A DNA stretch of 64,000 nucleotides from Pedobacter borealis DSM 19626 (GTDB lineage Bacteria; Bacteroidota; Bacteroidia; Sphingobacteriales; Sphingobacteriaceae), in contig NZ_JAUG01000024.1 in NCBI RefSeq assembly GCF_000708285.2, forward strand, positions 34,129-98,128, in the 5' to 3' direction. Position numbers and translations under genes: made by a program. The notes under the pieces were generated by a model. That model saw only the letters and a program-made list of their open reading frames with translations, was not told the origin of the DNA and ran no database searches. This document shows, piece after piece, positions 9,826 through 18,951 of the stretch; within the stretch, counting starts at the first letter, position 1, and each line of letters opens with the position of its first letter.

Positions 9826-9912
9826 CGATTGTGAGATTTGAAATGTTAGATATGAGACGTTAGATATGAGATTGGAGACGAAAAATTTGCAATTTTACAA
9901 CATTCTATGCTT

Positions 9913-9934
9913 GCGCTCGTTTCCAAACGAGTGC
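9913..9934. repeat. Short hairpin repeat in the 9826-10127 intergenic region
   Basis: CTCGTTT (9916-9922) and AAACGAG (9925-9931) form a perfect stem around CC, extended by GC/GC pairs outside one mismatch. The surrounding 302-base gap between convergent genes also has near-repeated GTTAGATATGAGA words (about 9844-9871) and a pyrimidine-rich stretch, but no gene. It is probably a dispersed repeat rather than a classical terminator, because no T-run follows. Confidence 0.5.
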
Positions 9935-10127
9935 ATAAATAATAATACGATTTAATCGTTTGAGACGATAAGCAATTCAACGCTTGTTGGCCTAATCTTA
10001 TGGGTAGGTTGGCAGCCTTTCAACTAAAAGATTGGTTTTTCTGTCAGCAAGAGAAAATTTTACAACTTCCAGCCTGTAAACTTTCCAACTTTTACCTTTA
10101 ACCTTCCGGCCCCCTACCTTCCAGCCT

Positions 10128-11465
10128 TTAAATTTCCTTAATTTGGTACTCTTCTATTTTACGGTAAAGTGTGGTTAAACCGATCCCCAGTAATCGCGAG
10201 GTTTCTGTTTTATTCCCTTTGGTATGGATGAGTACTTTTTGAATGTGTTGCTTTTCTATCTGTTGTAGATTATAATCGTTTTCTATCGGTGCAAATTCAA
10301 AAAATTCAGGAGGTAAAGCGGTAGCGCTTAAGGTATCTCCATCCGACAGGATTACCAAACGTTCGATCACATTTTTAAGTTCCCGGATATTTCCTTTCCA
10401 GCTATGATCGCTCAATATTGATGAAATTTTATCATCCATTTTTGGCGCTGATCGGTTTACCTTATCGGCAAATTCTTTCAGATAAAACTTAGCCAATGCC
10501 GGGATGTCGGCTTTCCGATCGCGTAACGGCGGTAAGGTAATGGTGAAAACCGAAAGCCGATAATAAAGATCGGAGCGGAATTTTCCAGAGGCTGCATCGG
10601 CTTTTAAATCTTTATTTGTGGCGGCTAAAATCCGAACGTTTACCTGTTGTGTTTGGGTATCGCCCACTTTGATAAAAGTCTGGCTTTCGAGTACACGCAA
10701 TAGCTTGGCCTGTAAATCGAGGTTCATCTCACCGATTTCATCCAGTAATAATGTACCGCCGTTAGCCTCTTCCAATAGTCCTTTCTTGTCTTTATTGGCG
10801 CCTGTAAAAGCCCCGGCTTTGTATCCGAATAATTCGCTTTCCAGTAAATCAGGGCTAAAACCGCTGCAATTTAAGGCCACAAATGGTTTTGCACCCCTTG
10901 GGCTTTCGTAATGGATAGATTGAGCAAAAACTTCCTTTCCAGTTCCTGTTTCGCCCAATAGCAAAACAGTAGTATCGGTTACGCTTACTTTCTTAGCCAG
11001 ATCAATCGCTTCCTTTAAAGCTTTTGATTGACCGATTATGGTTTCGAAGCTGTGTTTTTTAGCAATTTTGTTTTCCAGATCGGAAACCCTGCGCTGCAGA
11101 TTTGATTTATCCATCGCCTTGTACAAAAGCGGAATAATCTTGTCGTTATCATCGCCTTTTACCAGATAATCAAATGCCCCGTTTTTAATCGCCAAAACGC
11201 CATCGGCAATGGTACCGTAAGCGGTAAGGTTTATAATTTCGACATAAGATTTTATGGCTTTAATATCCTTAACCAGTGCTACTCCATTAACATCAGGTAG
11301 TTTAACATCGCTGATTACAATGCTTACATCGTTATTTTTAAGCAATTTAAGGCCTTCTTTTCCAGTATTGGCCTGTAGGGTTTTAAAGCCCTCTAATTCT
11401 ATAATCCTGGAAAGTAAACTGCAGATTTTCTTTTCATCATCGATGATGAGCACCATGCCATTCAT
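10128..11465 (-). CDS. Sigma-54-dependent response regulator (NtrC family)
   Basis: 445 residues with three domains. The N-terminal receiver domain has acidic residues D9 and D10, phosphoacceptor Asp53 (VISDVKLPD), and a conserved NLTAYGT segment. The AAA+ sigma-54 activation domain (about 140-370) has Walker A GETGTGKE, the sigma-54 contact motif GAFTGA, and Walker B GGTLLLDEIGE. The C-terminal Fis-type helix-turn-helix is NKTETSRLLGIGLTTLYRKI. It should activate sigma-54 promoters when phosphorylated. No histidine kinase is adjacent, so its partner is encoded elsewhere. A start three codons later (MVLIIDDE) is equally plausible. Confidence 0.95.
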   Translation of the reverse strand: MNGMVLIIDDEKKICSLLSRIIELEGFKTLQANTGKEGLKLLKNNDVSIVISDVKLPDVNGVALVKDIKAIKSYVEIINLTAYGTIADGVLAIKNGAFDYLVKGDDNDKIIPLLYKAMDKSNLQRRVSDLENKIAKKHSFETIIGQSKALKEAIDLAKKVSVTDTTVLLLGETGTGKEVFAQSIHYESPRGAKPFVALNCSGFSPDLLESELFGYKAGAFTGANKDKKGLLEEANGGTLLLDEIGEMNLDLQAKLLRVLESQTFIKVGDTQTQQVNVRILAATNKDLKADAASGKFRSDLYYRLSVFTITLPPLRDRKADIPALAKFYLKEFADKVNRSAPKMDDKISSILSDHSWKGNIRELKNVIERLVILSDGDTLSATALPPEFFEFAPIENDYNLQQIEKQHIQKVLIHTKGNKTETSRLLGIGLTTLYRKIEEYQIKEI

Positions 11466-11504
11466 AGGTAAAATTTATGCTGCAATATTAAGGATAAAAA
11501 TATC

Positions 11505-11768
11505 GAAAGATGATGAGGTGGATAAAATAAACAACTTTCTTTCCTCGGTCTGTGTCCCCACAGAACGAAAGGATAAATATTACAAATTGGCTTTGCAAAA
11601 GAAAGGAGTGGTCTGTGGGGACACAGACCACGGGTTGAAAGATGATGAGGTGGATAAAATAAACAACTTTCTTTCCTCGGTCTGTGTCCCCACAGAACGA
11701 AAGGATAAATATTACAAATTGGCTTTGCAAAAGAAAGGAGTGGTCTGCGGGGACACAGACCACGGGTA
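11505..11768. repeat. Two tandem 132-bp repeat units carrying REP-like hairpins
   Basis: Units 11505-11636 and 11637-11768 are nearly identical (a T/C change at GTCTGTG versus GTCTGCG is the one I see). Each contains a hairpin with stem GTGGTCTGTG / CACAGACCAC and loop GGGA (11608-11631; 11740-11763) plus an opposed partial copy around GGTCTGTGTCCC. The two opposed hairpins per unit resemble a BIME (paired REP sequences). Because 132 is a multiple of three, an apparent repeated protein can be read on the plus strand, but it runs antisense into the regulator gene and is not credible. The block fills the gap between the regulator start and the PIG-L gene. Confidence 0.85.
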
Positions 11769-11784
11769 GGGATTAAATGATTTT

Positions 11785-11855
11785 TCTTCCTCGGTCTGTG
11801 TCCTCACAGAACGAAAAGGATATAGAAATGAGTGGTCTGTGGGGACACAGGCCAC
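11785..11855. repeat. Third, diverged copy of the REP-like unit
   Basis: A shortened copy of the preceding 132-bp unit: an opposed hairpin arm near 11791-11811 and a full hairpin at 11832-11855 (stem GTGGTCTGTG / CACAGGCCAC, loop GGGA, one pair changed). It shows that the array decays towards the PIG-L gene. Confidence 0.7.
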
Positions 11856-11994
11856 GGATGGCGTGGAAAAAATAAACGGCTTTGGTCTTTAAGCTTTAGA
11901 CTTTAGATTCCCGACTTATTTTGTACCTTTTTCGTTTCCAAAGCATTAAAGTAAAAGCTTTTTGAGCATATTTGGTTTTTGCAAAACAAATTCT

Positions 11995-14463
11995 ATGTTT
12001 AAGAGACTAACCGCAATATTCATATTTTGCTTTCCAGCAGTTTTTTGTGCTGCTCAACAAGTACGCCCAGCCAAATCTTCTGAAATTTATAGAGAGATAA
12101 AAACGTTAAAACACCTTCCGAAAGTTTTATATCTGGCTGCTCACCCCGATGATGAGAATACTGGTTTATTATCTTGGTTAATCAACGATCAAAACGTAGA
12201 AACAGCTTATTTGTCGCTTACCAGGGGAGATGGCGGACAAAACCTTTTGGGCACCGAACAAGGTGCGGCCTTAGGCCTGATCAGAACACACGAACTTTTG
12301 GAAGCCCGTAGATTGGACGGTGCGCAACAATTTTTCACCAGGGCAATCGATTTCGGCTTCTCTAAAAATACCAACGATACTTTTAAACAGTGGGATGCTG
12401 ATAGCATTACCGCCGATGTAGTTTGGGTGATCAGAAAATTTAGGCCGGATGTAATTATCTGCCGTTTCCCGCCAACTGCTGCTGCGGGTCACGGACAACA
12501 TGCTGCTTCTGCTGTTGTTGCAGAGAAGGCATTTAAGGCTGCTGCCGATAAAAATATGTTTCCAAACCAGCTTAAATATGTATCTGTTTGGCAACCAAAA
12601 AGACTATTGTGGAACACCTTTAGGTTTGGTTCGGTAAATACCACAGCCGAAAATCAATTAAAGGCAACCGTTGGGCAATACGACGCACAATTGGGAATGG
12701 GTTATGGTGAATTGGCAGGATTAAGCCGAAGTTTACACAAAAGCCAGGGAGCGGGAACACAGTCGGTGGCCGGTGTACGTTCCGATTATTTTACAAATGT
12801 TTTAGGCGATCCTGCTAAAAGAACTTTGTTCGATGGCTTAAGCCTTAACTGGTCAGACAAAGGTATAGGCGATATTGACGAACTGATCGATATTATCCTG
12901 TTATCTTTCAATTATAACCAACCCGATAAGAGCCTGCACGGACTGTTGATGCTGAGAAAGAGAATTGCTGAATTGCAAGATGCAGCCTTGAGAAAAGATA
13001 AACTTGCGGCTATCGATAACATCATTTTAAGCAGCGTAGGTTTTATGGGCGAAGTGGTAACCAATCAACCTGAAGCAATTGTCGGCAATAGTTATAATTT
13101 CCGTTTAAACTTAATTTCAAGATCGGCTACTCCTGTTACCATTGAAAGTGTGAATTGGTTAAACCAGACAGATAATTTAAATAGAGCACTCGCTAACGAC
13201 TCGCTGATTACCATTGAACGCAAGATTCAGATTCCTGCTGATGCGGCACTTACTGAACCTTATTGGTTAGCTAAGCCTGCAAAAGATGCGGCAACATTCA
13301 GCGTAGCTAATGATACTTTAATCGGGCTTCCGGAAATGCAATCGCCTGTTAATGTGCTGTTGTCGCTAAAAATAGAATCGGAAAAATTTGAAATCAGATT
13401 GCCTTTATCTTATAAAAAATTAGATCCTGTTAAAGGTGATGTTGTAGAAGCCCTCAGGATCATCCCTGCACTCGATTTAAGTTTTAGCGAGCCAGTTTAT
13501 TTCGCTAAAGAAAAAGAAGCTTTAAATGTTAGCCTTCGTTTGAAGGCCAATAAAAATATCAATTATGGTAAGATAAGTTTCAAGATCGGCAACCAGGTAG
13601 TGAAAACCTTCCAAGGGATCAACCTGGCAGAGAATTCCATCAATACGATGAATTTCCTCCTCCCGGTTGAAGATTTAGCCAAAATTAAAACCAGCCAGAA
13701 TAAATTAGAAGCTGTTTTCTCATCAGAAGCGAATGAATATTCAAAAGGCCAGGTATTAATTCAGTATCCTCATTTGCCCACCCTACAGTATTTTGTTCCG
13801 GCCACAACCTGGTTGATTAAAGGAGACGTAAAGGTGCTGGCGAAAAAAGTTGGGTATATTGAAGGGGCCGGAGATCTGATCCCTGAGTTTTTAAGACAGG
13901 CAGGTTTGCAGGTTGATGTATTAACAGAAGCAGATATCCTGAACTCAGCAAAACTGGCAAGTTACGATGCCGTGGTAACAGGAGTAAGGGTAATCAATAC
14001 CGAAAAAAGAATTAAAAACTGGCAAACTGCTTTGCGCGGTTACGTAGAAAACGGTGGAACCATTGTGATGCAGTACAATACCACACAAGATATGGCACTA
14101 CAGGATTTTGGTGTTTATCCGTTCAGCATCAGTGGTAAAAGGGTGACCGAAGAAAATGCAGAAGTTAAATTTTTAAAACCTGAACATAAACTGTTAAACT
14201 ACCCAAATAAAATTACTGCTGACGATTTTAATGGATGGGTGCAGGAGCGCGGTGCTTATTTCCCTGATAAATGGGATGCCAAATACGAACCGCTTTTCGA
14301 GATGCACGATACCGATGAAGAACCGCTTCAAGGATCGACCTTGTATGCAAAATATGGCAAAGGGAATTTTATTTATACACCATTAGCTTTTTTCAGACAA
14401 TTGCCTGCCGGAAATGTAGGTGCAGCCAGATTGTTCTTTAACTTTTTATCGGCTGGGAAATAG
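11995..14463 (+). CDS. Secreted PIG-L (LmbE-like) family deacetylase with C-terminal glutamine-amidotransferase-like domain
   Basis: 822 residues from the ATG at 11995. A TTG 11 codons upstream would bury the signal peptide (MFKRLTAIFIFCFPAVFC), so the ATG is preferred. The N-terminal domain (about 40-300) carries the zinc motif AHPDDE and a second histidine segment, GHGQHAAS, as in N-acetylglucosaminyl deacetylases of the PIG-L/LmbE family. A central beta-rich region follows, and the last ~200 residues (YDAVVTGVRVIN) look like a ThuA/GATase1-like fold. It should deacetylate an N-acetylated sugar or metabolite in the periplasm. A symporter gene follows after a toxin-antitoxin insertion; I recall PIG-L/symporter neighbours as recurrent in Bacteroidota, suggesting uptake of the product. 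Confidence 0.9.
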   Translation: MFKRLTAIFIFCFPAVFCAAQQVRPAKSSEIYREIKTLKHLPKVLYLAAHPDDENTGLLSWLINDQNVETAYLSLTRGDGGQNLLGTEQGAALGLIRTHELLEARRLDGAQQFFTRAIDFGFSKNTNDTFKQWDADSITADVVWVIRKFRPDVIICRFPPTAAAGHGQHAASAVVAEKAFKAAADKNMFPNQLKYVSVWQPKRLLWNTFRFGSVNTTAENQLKATVGQYDAQLGMGYGELAGLSRSLHKSQGAGTQSVAGVRSDYFTNVLGDPAKRTLFDGLSLNWSDKGIGDIDELIDIILLSFNYNQPDKSLHGLLMLRKRIAELQDAALRKDKLAAIDNIILSSVGFMGEVVTNQPEAIVGNSYNFRLNLISRSATPVTIESVNWLNQTDNLNRALANDSLITIERKIQIPADAALTEPYWLAKPAKDAATFSVANDTLIGLPEMQSPVNVLLSLKIESEKFEIRLPLSYKKLDPVKGDVVEALRIIPALDLSFSEPVYFAKEKEALNVSLRLKANKNINYGKISFKIGNQVVKTFQGINLAENSINTMNFLLPVEDLAKIKTSQNKLEAVFSSEANEYSKGQVLIQYPHLPTLQYFVPATTWLIKGDVKVLAKKVGYIEGAGDLIPEFLRQAGLQVDVLTEADILNSAKLASYDAVVTGVRVINTEKRIKNWQTALRGYVENGGTIVMQYNTTQDMALQDFGVYPFSISGKRVTEENAEVKFLKPEHKLLNYPNKITADDFNGWVQERGAYFPDKWDAKYEPLFEMHDTDEEPLQGSTLYAKYGKGNFIYTPLAFFRQLPAGNVGAARLFFNFLSAGK

Positions 14464-14520
14464 ACGATAACTAAAGGCCCCAAACAATGAAAATTGGTTT
14501 CTTTTATTTAAATTTGATAT

Positions 14521-14742
14521 ATGGACACTATGCGAATTAACATATTAAACCCAAAAGCTACTAAATTATTGAAAGACTTAGCTGCTTTAAAACTTATTGC
14601 TATTCAAGATGTTTCCAAAAATGGATTTGCAGAGGTATTGAAAAAACTACGTTCTAAATCTCAAACCATCCCTACATTCGAAGATATAACAAATGAAGTA
14701 GAGTTGGTTAGATCTAAACGTTATGCAAAATCTGAAAAGTAG
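14521..14742 (+). CDS. Probable antitoxin of a PIN-domain toxin-antitoxin pair
   Basis: 73 residues, starting MDTMRINILNPKATKLLKDLAALKL, with no signal peptide. It overlaps the start of the PIN toxin gene by 20 bases, the usual arrangement for type II toxin-antitoxin operons. The N-terminus (strand plus helix: RINILNPKATKLLKDL) resembles small antitoxins that accompany COG1569-type PIN toxins. It should bind and neutralise the RNase and repress the operon. The gene looks intact although its toxin partner is broken. Confidence 0.75.
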   Translation: MDTMRINILNPKATKLLKDLAALKLIAIQDVSKNGFAEVLKKLRSKSQTIPTFEDITNEVELVRSKRYAKSEK

Positions 14743-15149
14743 GATAATTCTCGATACTAATCTTTGGATTAGCTTTCTAATCTCAAAAGATTTTTCCAAG
14801 CTTGATGAAATAATTTTCTCGAAAAAGAGCATTTTAATCTTTAGCCAAGAACTATTAGAAGAATTTCTTGAAGTTGTTAAGCGCCCAAAGTTTAGGCGTT
14901 ATTTTGCGCAAACAGACATTGAAGAATTACTTGAAACTATAGATGAAATACGGAAAATTCATTGTAGTCAAATCTAAAATTGAAATTTGTCGAGATGCAA
15001 AGGACAATTTTTTACTTTCGCTCGCTGTTGATGGAAAAGCTGACTTCTTGTTAACTGGAGATCAAGATTTATTGATGATAGAAAAGATCGGCAAGACAAA
15101 TATTAAAACAATTTCATCATTTTTTGAAGATGAGGTTAACAAAGTATAA
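14723..15149 (+). pseudogene. PIN-domain toxin (COG1569-like RNase) broken by a frameshift
   Basis: The first frame (14723-14977) begins with IILDTNLWISFLIS and contains the acidic SQELLEEFLEV motif, then runs into a stop soon after ETIDEI. The next frame (open across 14943-15149) continues the same family with FIVVKSKIEICRDAKDNF and FLLTGDQDLL, which carry the remaining catalytic aspartates, and ends IKTISSFFED. Joining them needs one extra base to be skipped near 14943-14958. Together they give a normal PIN toxin of about 140 residues. It may be a decayed toxin, a sequencing error, or programmed +1 frameshifting; the latter is not supported by an obvious slippery site. Confidence 0.8.
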
Positions 15150-15214
15150 CGAATCAAGAACTTTTGAATGTAGTTATTATTTGTGTCTAATTTTTCGGAA
15201 TGTTGTCCTTAAAA

Positions 15215-15319
15215 ATGAAAAATCAATTCAAAAACTGGAATACCTGGTATATTTTACTCGCTTTGGCGCTGGTATTTCAGATTGTATTTTATTACCTGTT
15301 TACTAAATTCTGGGCATGA
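15215..15319 (+). CDS. 34-residue single-pass membrane protein upstream of the symporter
   Basis: Starts MKNQFKNWNTWYILLALALV and ends YYLFTKFWA. It has one hydrophobic helix of about 20 residues (about 11-30) flanked by basic residues on the N side. Its stop overlaps the symporter start in an ATGA arrangement, which implies translational coupling. Tiny one-helix proteins in front of SSS symporters are, to my recollection, seen in other bacteria as accessory subunits, but this assignment is inference. It is below the size that automated callers usually report. Confidence 0.75.
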   Translation: MKNQFKNWNTWYILLALALVFQIVFYYLFTKFWA

Positions 15320-17010
15320 GTAATATCGATTGGGCGGTACTGATATTTACTTTGCTTGCTGTGGTAACCTATGGTGTTTTTATTGGTCGTGGGCAAAAAA
15401 GCAATGCTTCCTATTTAAAGGCCGATAACAAAATGCCCTGGTACATTGTGCTATTGGGTATTATGGCTACGCAGGCCAGTGCTATTACTTTTTTATCAGC
15501 ACCAGGACAGGCTTATACCGATGGCATGCGCTTCGTGCAGTATTATTTTGGTCTGCCGTTGGCAATGATTGTTATTTGCATTACTTTCATCCCGATTTTT
15601 CAGCGGTTGAATGTATATACCGCATACGAATATTTGGAAAACCGTTTCGATAAAAAAACAAGGGTTTTAACTTCGTTGCTGTTTCTGTTTTCGCGGGGAT
15701 TATCGACAGGGATCAGCATTTATGCACCAAGTATTATCCTCTCGAGCGTTTTAAACTGGAATATTTATTTAACCAACGTACTTACCGGAGGGATTTTGTT
15801 GATTTATACCTATGTTGGTGGTGCAAAAGCAATTGCACACACACAGAAACTGCAGTTTTTGATCATTTTAGGAACAATGGCCTTTGCCGGATATCTTTTG
15901 GTACAGCATATGCCTAATGGAATCGGGTTTAAAGATGCGCTTTACCTTGCCGGGAAATCGGGTAAATTAAATGTAATTACCACCGAATTCGACTGGAAGG
16001 ATAAATACAATATCTGGAGTGGTTTAATCGGAGGTTTTTTTCTCGCGCTTTCTTACTTCGGGACAGATCAGAGCCAGGTGGGAAGATACATTACTGCGAA
16101 AGACAATACCAATGCAAAAATGGGCTTACTGTTGAATGGACTGGTTAAAATCCCGATGCAGTTTGCTATCCTGTTAATCGGTGCATTATTGTTTGCTTTC
16201 TTCTCACTAAAGCCCGCACCGATTTATTTCAATGAACGCTCCTATCAGTACTTAAAAGAAACTCAGCCTCAACAAGCGGCAGCTTTCGAAAAAGAACATA
16301 ACGCTTTAGCGCAGAAATTTAACCAGCAATCAAAAAATATCCTTGTAGAAAAAGAAAAGCAATTACCATCTTTAAATTCTTCGATAGAAAATTTTAAATC
16401 AACTCAAAAGCAGGTGAAAGAACTGCACGGCAGGGTAGAAGAGGCAATAAACAAATCGAATTATAACGCAGAGAAAACCGATACCAATTATATCTTTTTG
16501 TACTTTGTAAAGAATACTCTTCCGGTTGGGATGATCGGTCTGCTTTTCGCGGTCATCTTTTTGGCCAGTTGGGGATCTATTTCTGCAGCGCTGAATTCGC
16601 TTGCGGCCTGTTCGTTAAAAGATGTACACCTCATTTTTGGCAAAAAAGAAGTAGACGACGAGACTGAACTGAAATATAGCCGTTTGCATACTTTGGCCTG
16701 GGGCATTTTTTCGATAGCTGTTGCCATGTTTGCTACACAGATGGGCTCGCTAATCGAAGCCGTTAACGTATTGGGTTCACTTTTCTATGGACCAATCCTG
16801 GGTATTTTCCTGGTGGCATTTTATTTTAAAAAGATAAACGGACCTATCGTATTTATTGCGGCGATCTTATCCGAAATTGCAGTTGTAGCTGTATATGAGT
16901 TCGATATTGTCTCATTCCTTTGGCTCAATGTAATCGGCGCAGCAGCAGTAATTATGTTCTCGGTAATTGGCCTCTTGTTTTCTAGCCCAAAAAACGTAGC
17001 CGACAGATAA
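15316..17010 (+). CDS. Sodium:solute symporter (SSS family)
   Basis: 564 residues, a multi-pass membrane protein. The SSS hallmarks are present: ITFLSAPGQAYTDGMRF early in the protein, LSYFGTDQSQVGRYITAKD in the middle, and WGSISAALNSLAACSLKDV later. An unusual soluble insert (about residues 300-395, ETQPQQAAAFEKEHNALAQK onwards) is charged and predicted to be coiled-coil; it lies between transmembrane helices. It should use the sodium gradient to import a sugar, sialic-acid-like compound or other small solute. It overlaps the 34-residue membrane gene and probably originally followed the PIG-L gene directly. No terminator is evident after it. Confidence 0.93.
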   Translation: MSNIDWAVLIFTLLAVVTYGVFIGRGQKSNASYLKADNKMPWYIVLLGIMATQASAITFLSAPGQAYTDGMRFVQYYFGLPLAMIVICITFIPIFQRLNVYTAYEYLENRFDKKTRVLTSLLFLFSRGLSTGISIYAPSIILSSVLNWNIYLTNVLTGGILLIYTYVGGAKAIAHTQKLQFLIILGTMAFAGYLLVQHMPNGIGFKDALYLAGKSGKLNVITTEFDWKDKYNIWSGLIGGFFLALSYFGTDQSQVGRYITAKDNTNAKMGLLLNGLVKIPMQFAILLIGALLFAFFSLKPAPIYFNERSYQYLKETQPQQAAAFEKEHNALAQKFNQQSKNILVEKEKQLPSLNSSIENFKSTQKQVKELHGRVEEAINKSNYNAEKTDTNYIFLYFVKNTLPVGMIGLLFAVIFLASWGSISAALNSLAACSLKDVHLIFGKKEVDDETELKYSRLHTLAWGIFSIAVAMFATQMGSLIEAVNVLGSLFYGPILGIFLVAFYFKKINGPIVFIAAILSEIAVVAVYEFDIVSFLWLNVIGAAAVIMFSVIGLLFSSPKNVADR

Positions 17011-17101
17011 ACTTAATTTTTACGTGGAGCAGATATTTGCTCCCCGAGTGCAAGCCTAAAATTTAATACCTTTATTTTCGACAAAATAGATAACCCTAAA
17101 T

Positions 17102-17725
17102 ATGAACAAAGCTTGGGTCGATCGATGGAATGACCGATACAGTGCCGATGAGTTTGCTTATGGCGAACAACCGAATAACTATTTAAAAGAACAGTTGATG
17201 CAGCTCGATACCGGAACAATACTTTTTCCGGCAGAAGGCGAAGGCCGAAATGCTGTTTTTGCAGCTAAACTCGGTTGGAAGGTTTCGGCCTTTGATATCA
17301 GTATGGAAGGAAAGAACAAAGCACTTCAACTCGCAGAGAACAATAATGTTAGCATTGATTACCAGGTGGGCGAACTTCAGGAGCTGAACTATAAAGCTGA
17401 ACAGTTTGATGCCATTGCCTTAATTTTTGCACACTTTCCATCGTCGATTAAATCAACTTACCACAAAACACTGCGCAATTATTTACGCAAGGGCGGTTTG
17501 CTTATTTTCGAAGCTTTTAGCAAGAAACATCTTGATTATCTTGCCAAAAACGAAAAAGTTGGTGGACCAAAAGAAATCGATATGCTATTTTCGATCGAGG
17601 AAATAAGAACTGATTTCGAAAATTATGAGATTCTTGCGCTTGAAGAAAAAGAAATTGAACTGAATGAGGGTTTGTTTCATAACGGCCTGGGCTCAGTAAT
17701 CAGATTTATTGGAAGAAAGAAATAA
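17102..17725 (+). CDS. Class I SAM-dependent methyltransferase
   Basis: 207 residues. It starts [21 protein letters not shown], typical of the TehB/tellurite-type branch of class I methyltransferases, followed by the SAM-binding motif I ([16 protein letters not shown]), an acidic VSAFDIS at the end of strand 2, and [12 protein letters not shown] at motif IV. It is cytosolic, with no signal peptide. A possible -7 element (TACCTTTA, 17067-17074) precedes it but no matching -33 element is seen. The substrate is unknown; a thiopurine or tellurite methyltransferase role is only a family resemblance. Confidence 0.88.
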   Translation: MNKAWVDRWNDRYSADEFAYGEQPNNYLKEQLMQLDTGTILFPAEGEGRNAVFAAKLGWKVSAFDISMEGKNKALQLAENNNVSIDYQVGELQELNYKAEQFDAIALIFAHFPSSIKSTYHKTLRNYLRKGGLLIFEAFSKKHLDYLAKNEKVGGPKEIDMLFSIEEIRTDFENYEILALEEKEIELNEGLFHNGLGSVIRFIGRKK

Positions 17726-17869
17726 AGCGGTTTGGTCTATACCTGAGAAATGAATTCAAAAAACAGTAAAATCTGCACAATTTTTTAGACACTAGGATTA
17801 TAGTTTTTATCAACCTAAAGCCATAAATTCGTAAAATCAAAAACAACAAAAACAGATAAATATAATACT

Positions 17870-18388
17870 ATGAAAACGATGATTAAATCAATCGCGTTGC
17901 TATTTACAGCAATTACTATTTCTGTAAGCGCAATGGCACAAGATGCGCAGCCTAAACCAAGTCCTGCTGCTACAGTGACAGGAAAAGTTAAAGGTGCAAC
18001 CATTACTATCAATTACAGCAGCCCTGCCGTAAAAGGACGTAAAATCTGGGGCGGTTTAGAAGCCTTTGATAAAGTATGGCGTGCAGGTGCAAACGAGGCT
18101 ACTACTTTCGAAACGGATAAAGATATCGTAGTTGAAGGTAAACCTTTGGCCGCAGGTAAATACAGCTTCTTTTTAATCCCCAAAGAAAACGGAACCTGGA
18201 CAGCTATTTTTAACAAAGAACCAAAACAGTGGGGTGCTTACAAATACGAAGAAGCTAAAGATGCTTTGCGTGTTGATGTTAAAACCAAAGCCTTAAAAGC
18301 TACACAAGAACGTTTGGTTTATAAAATTACCAAAAGCGGATTCGCTTTAGAATGGGATAAAATTTCTGTTCCGGTTAACATTAAATAA
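17870..18388 (+). CDS. Secreted DUF2911 protein
   Basis: 172 residues. A signal peptide (about 1-24, ending SAMAQ) is followed by a DUF2911 domain with its signature stretches [35 protein letters not shown] and [12 protein letters not shown]. The family is common in Bacteroidota and Acidobacteria, and its function is unknown. It stands alone between a methyltransferase gene and a terminator. Confidence 0.92.
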   Translation: MKTMIKSIALLFTAITISVSAMAQDAQPKPSPAATVTGKVKGATITINYSSPAVKGRKIWGGLEAFDKVWRAGANEATTFETDKDIVVEGKPLAAGKYSFFLIPKENGTWTAIFNKEPKQWGAYKYEEAKDALRVDVKTKALKATQERLVYKITKSGFALEWDKISVPVNIK

Positions 18389-18409
18389 TAAGATAAAATT
18401 ATTTCACAG

Positions 18410-18441
18410 CCGTCCTAATTTTACATTTGGACGGTTTTTTT
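18410..18441 (+). terminator. Rho-independent terminator after DUF2911 gene
   Basis: Stem CCGTCC / GGACGG with a 13-base loop followed by seven T residues, 21 bases after the DUF2911 stop. Confidence 0.85.
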
Positions 18442-18648
18442 ATGCCTTTTTTTGAAAATGGCTGGGTCGTAATTCTTGGCGGCTTGTACAAATATATCAA
18501 GGCCGTTTTTCTTAACGGAAAGCCTTTCAAAAAGAACTTTATCACACAAGAAGATATTAATGCAGGAGGGGTACTAAAAATCGTTGCTTCGGCCGTGGCA
18601 GTTAAAATTTCGAATACCGAAAACTGGATTTCGAATCTTGAAAAATAA
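18442..18648 (+). CDS. Doubtful small open reading frame
   Basis: 68 codons from the ATG at 18442, which directly abuts the T-run of the preceding terminator, leaving no room for a normal leader. The translation (MPFFENGWVVILGGLYKYIK then NFITQEDINAGGVLKIVAS) is protein-like, but I recognise no family. It may be a gene remnant or a chance frame. Confidence 0.25.
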   Translation: MPFFENGWVVILGGLYKYIKAVFLNGKPFKKNFITQEDINAGGVLKIVASAVAVKISNTENWISNLEK

Positions 18649-18720
18649 TTTTAAAAAATTAACAAAAAACAGCAAACTTATTCCAGATAATCCTGTTGTT
18701 CTAGTATAAATTTCAAGATC

Positions 18721-18912
18721 ATGGCACCTTTAAAATTAAGCGAAGAACAACATGCTACATTAAGCAATAGAAACACATTAGAACAAATTAACGAACAACC
18801 TTTAGAACTTCATCCAGAAGCCTATAAAGTGAAAGGCCCATCTCCTGAAAAGATGAAGACGGTATCATCTTCATTAAGGAATTACGCTCACGGGTTGTAC
18901 GGGTTGTTGTAA
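18721..18912 (+). CDS. Small conserved-looking hypothetical protein
   Basis: 63 residues, soluble and charged (MAPLKLSEEQHATLSNRNTL), with no signal peptide or membrane segment. It is followed 39 bases later by a strong terminator, which supports a real transcription unit. I do not recognise a family. Confidence 0.55.
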   Translation: MAPLKLSEEQHATLSNRNTLEQINEQPLELHPEAYKVKGPSPEKMKTVSSSLRNYAHGLYGLL

Positions 18913-18951
18913 AACGCCTCCAATAAAATCTCATCATACCAGATTATATAA

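Noticed and set aside
11254..11769. Long plus-strand frame with a repeated 44-residue block
   Set aside because: It runs antisense to the response regulator and then through the duplicated hairpin repeat; the repeat length happens to be a multiple of three. No protein family fits.
17026..17043. GGAGCA/TGCTCC hairpin after the symporter gene
   Set aside because: No T-run follows, and the stem is short, so it is not supported as a terminator.
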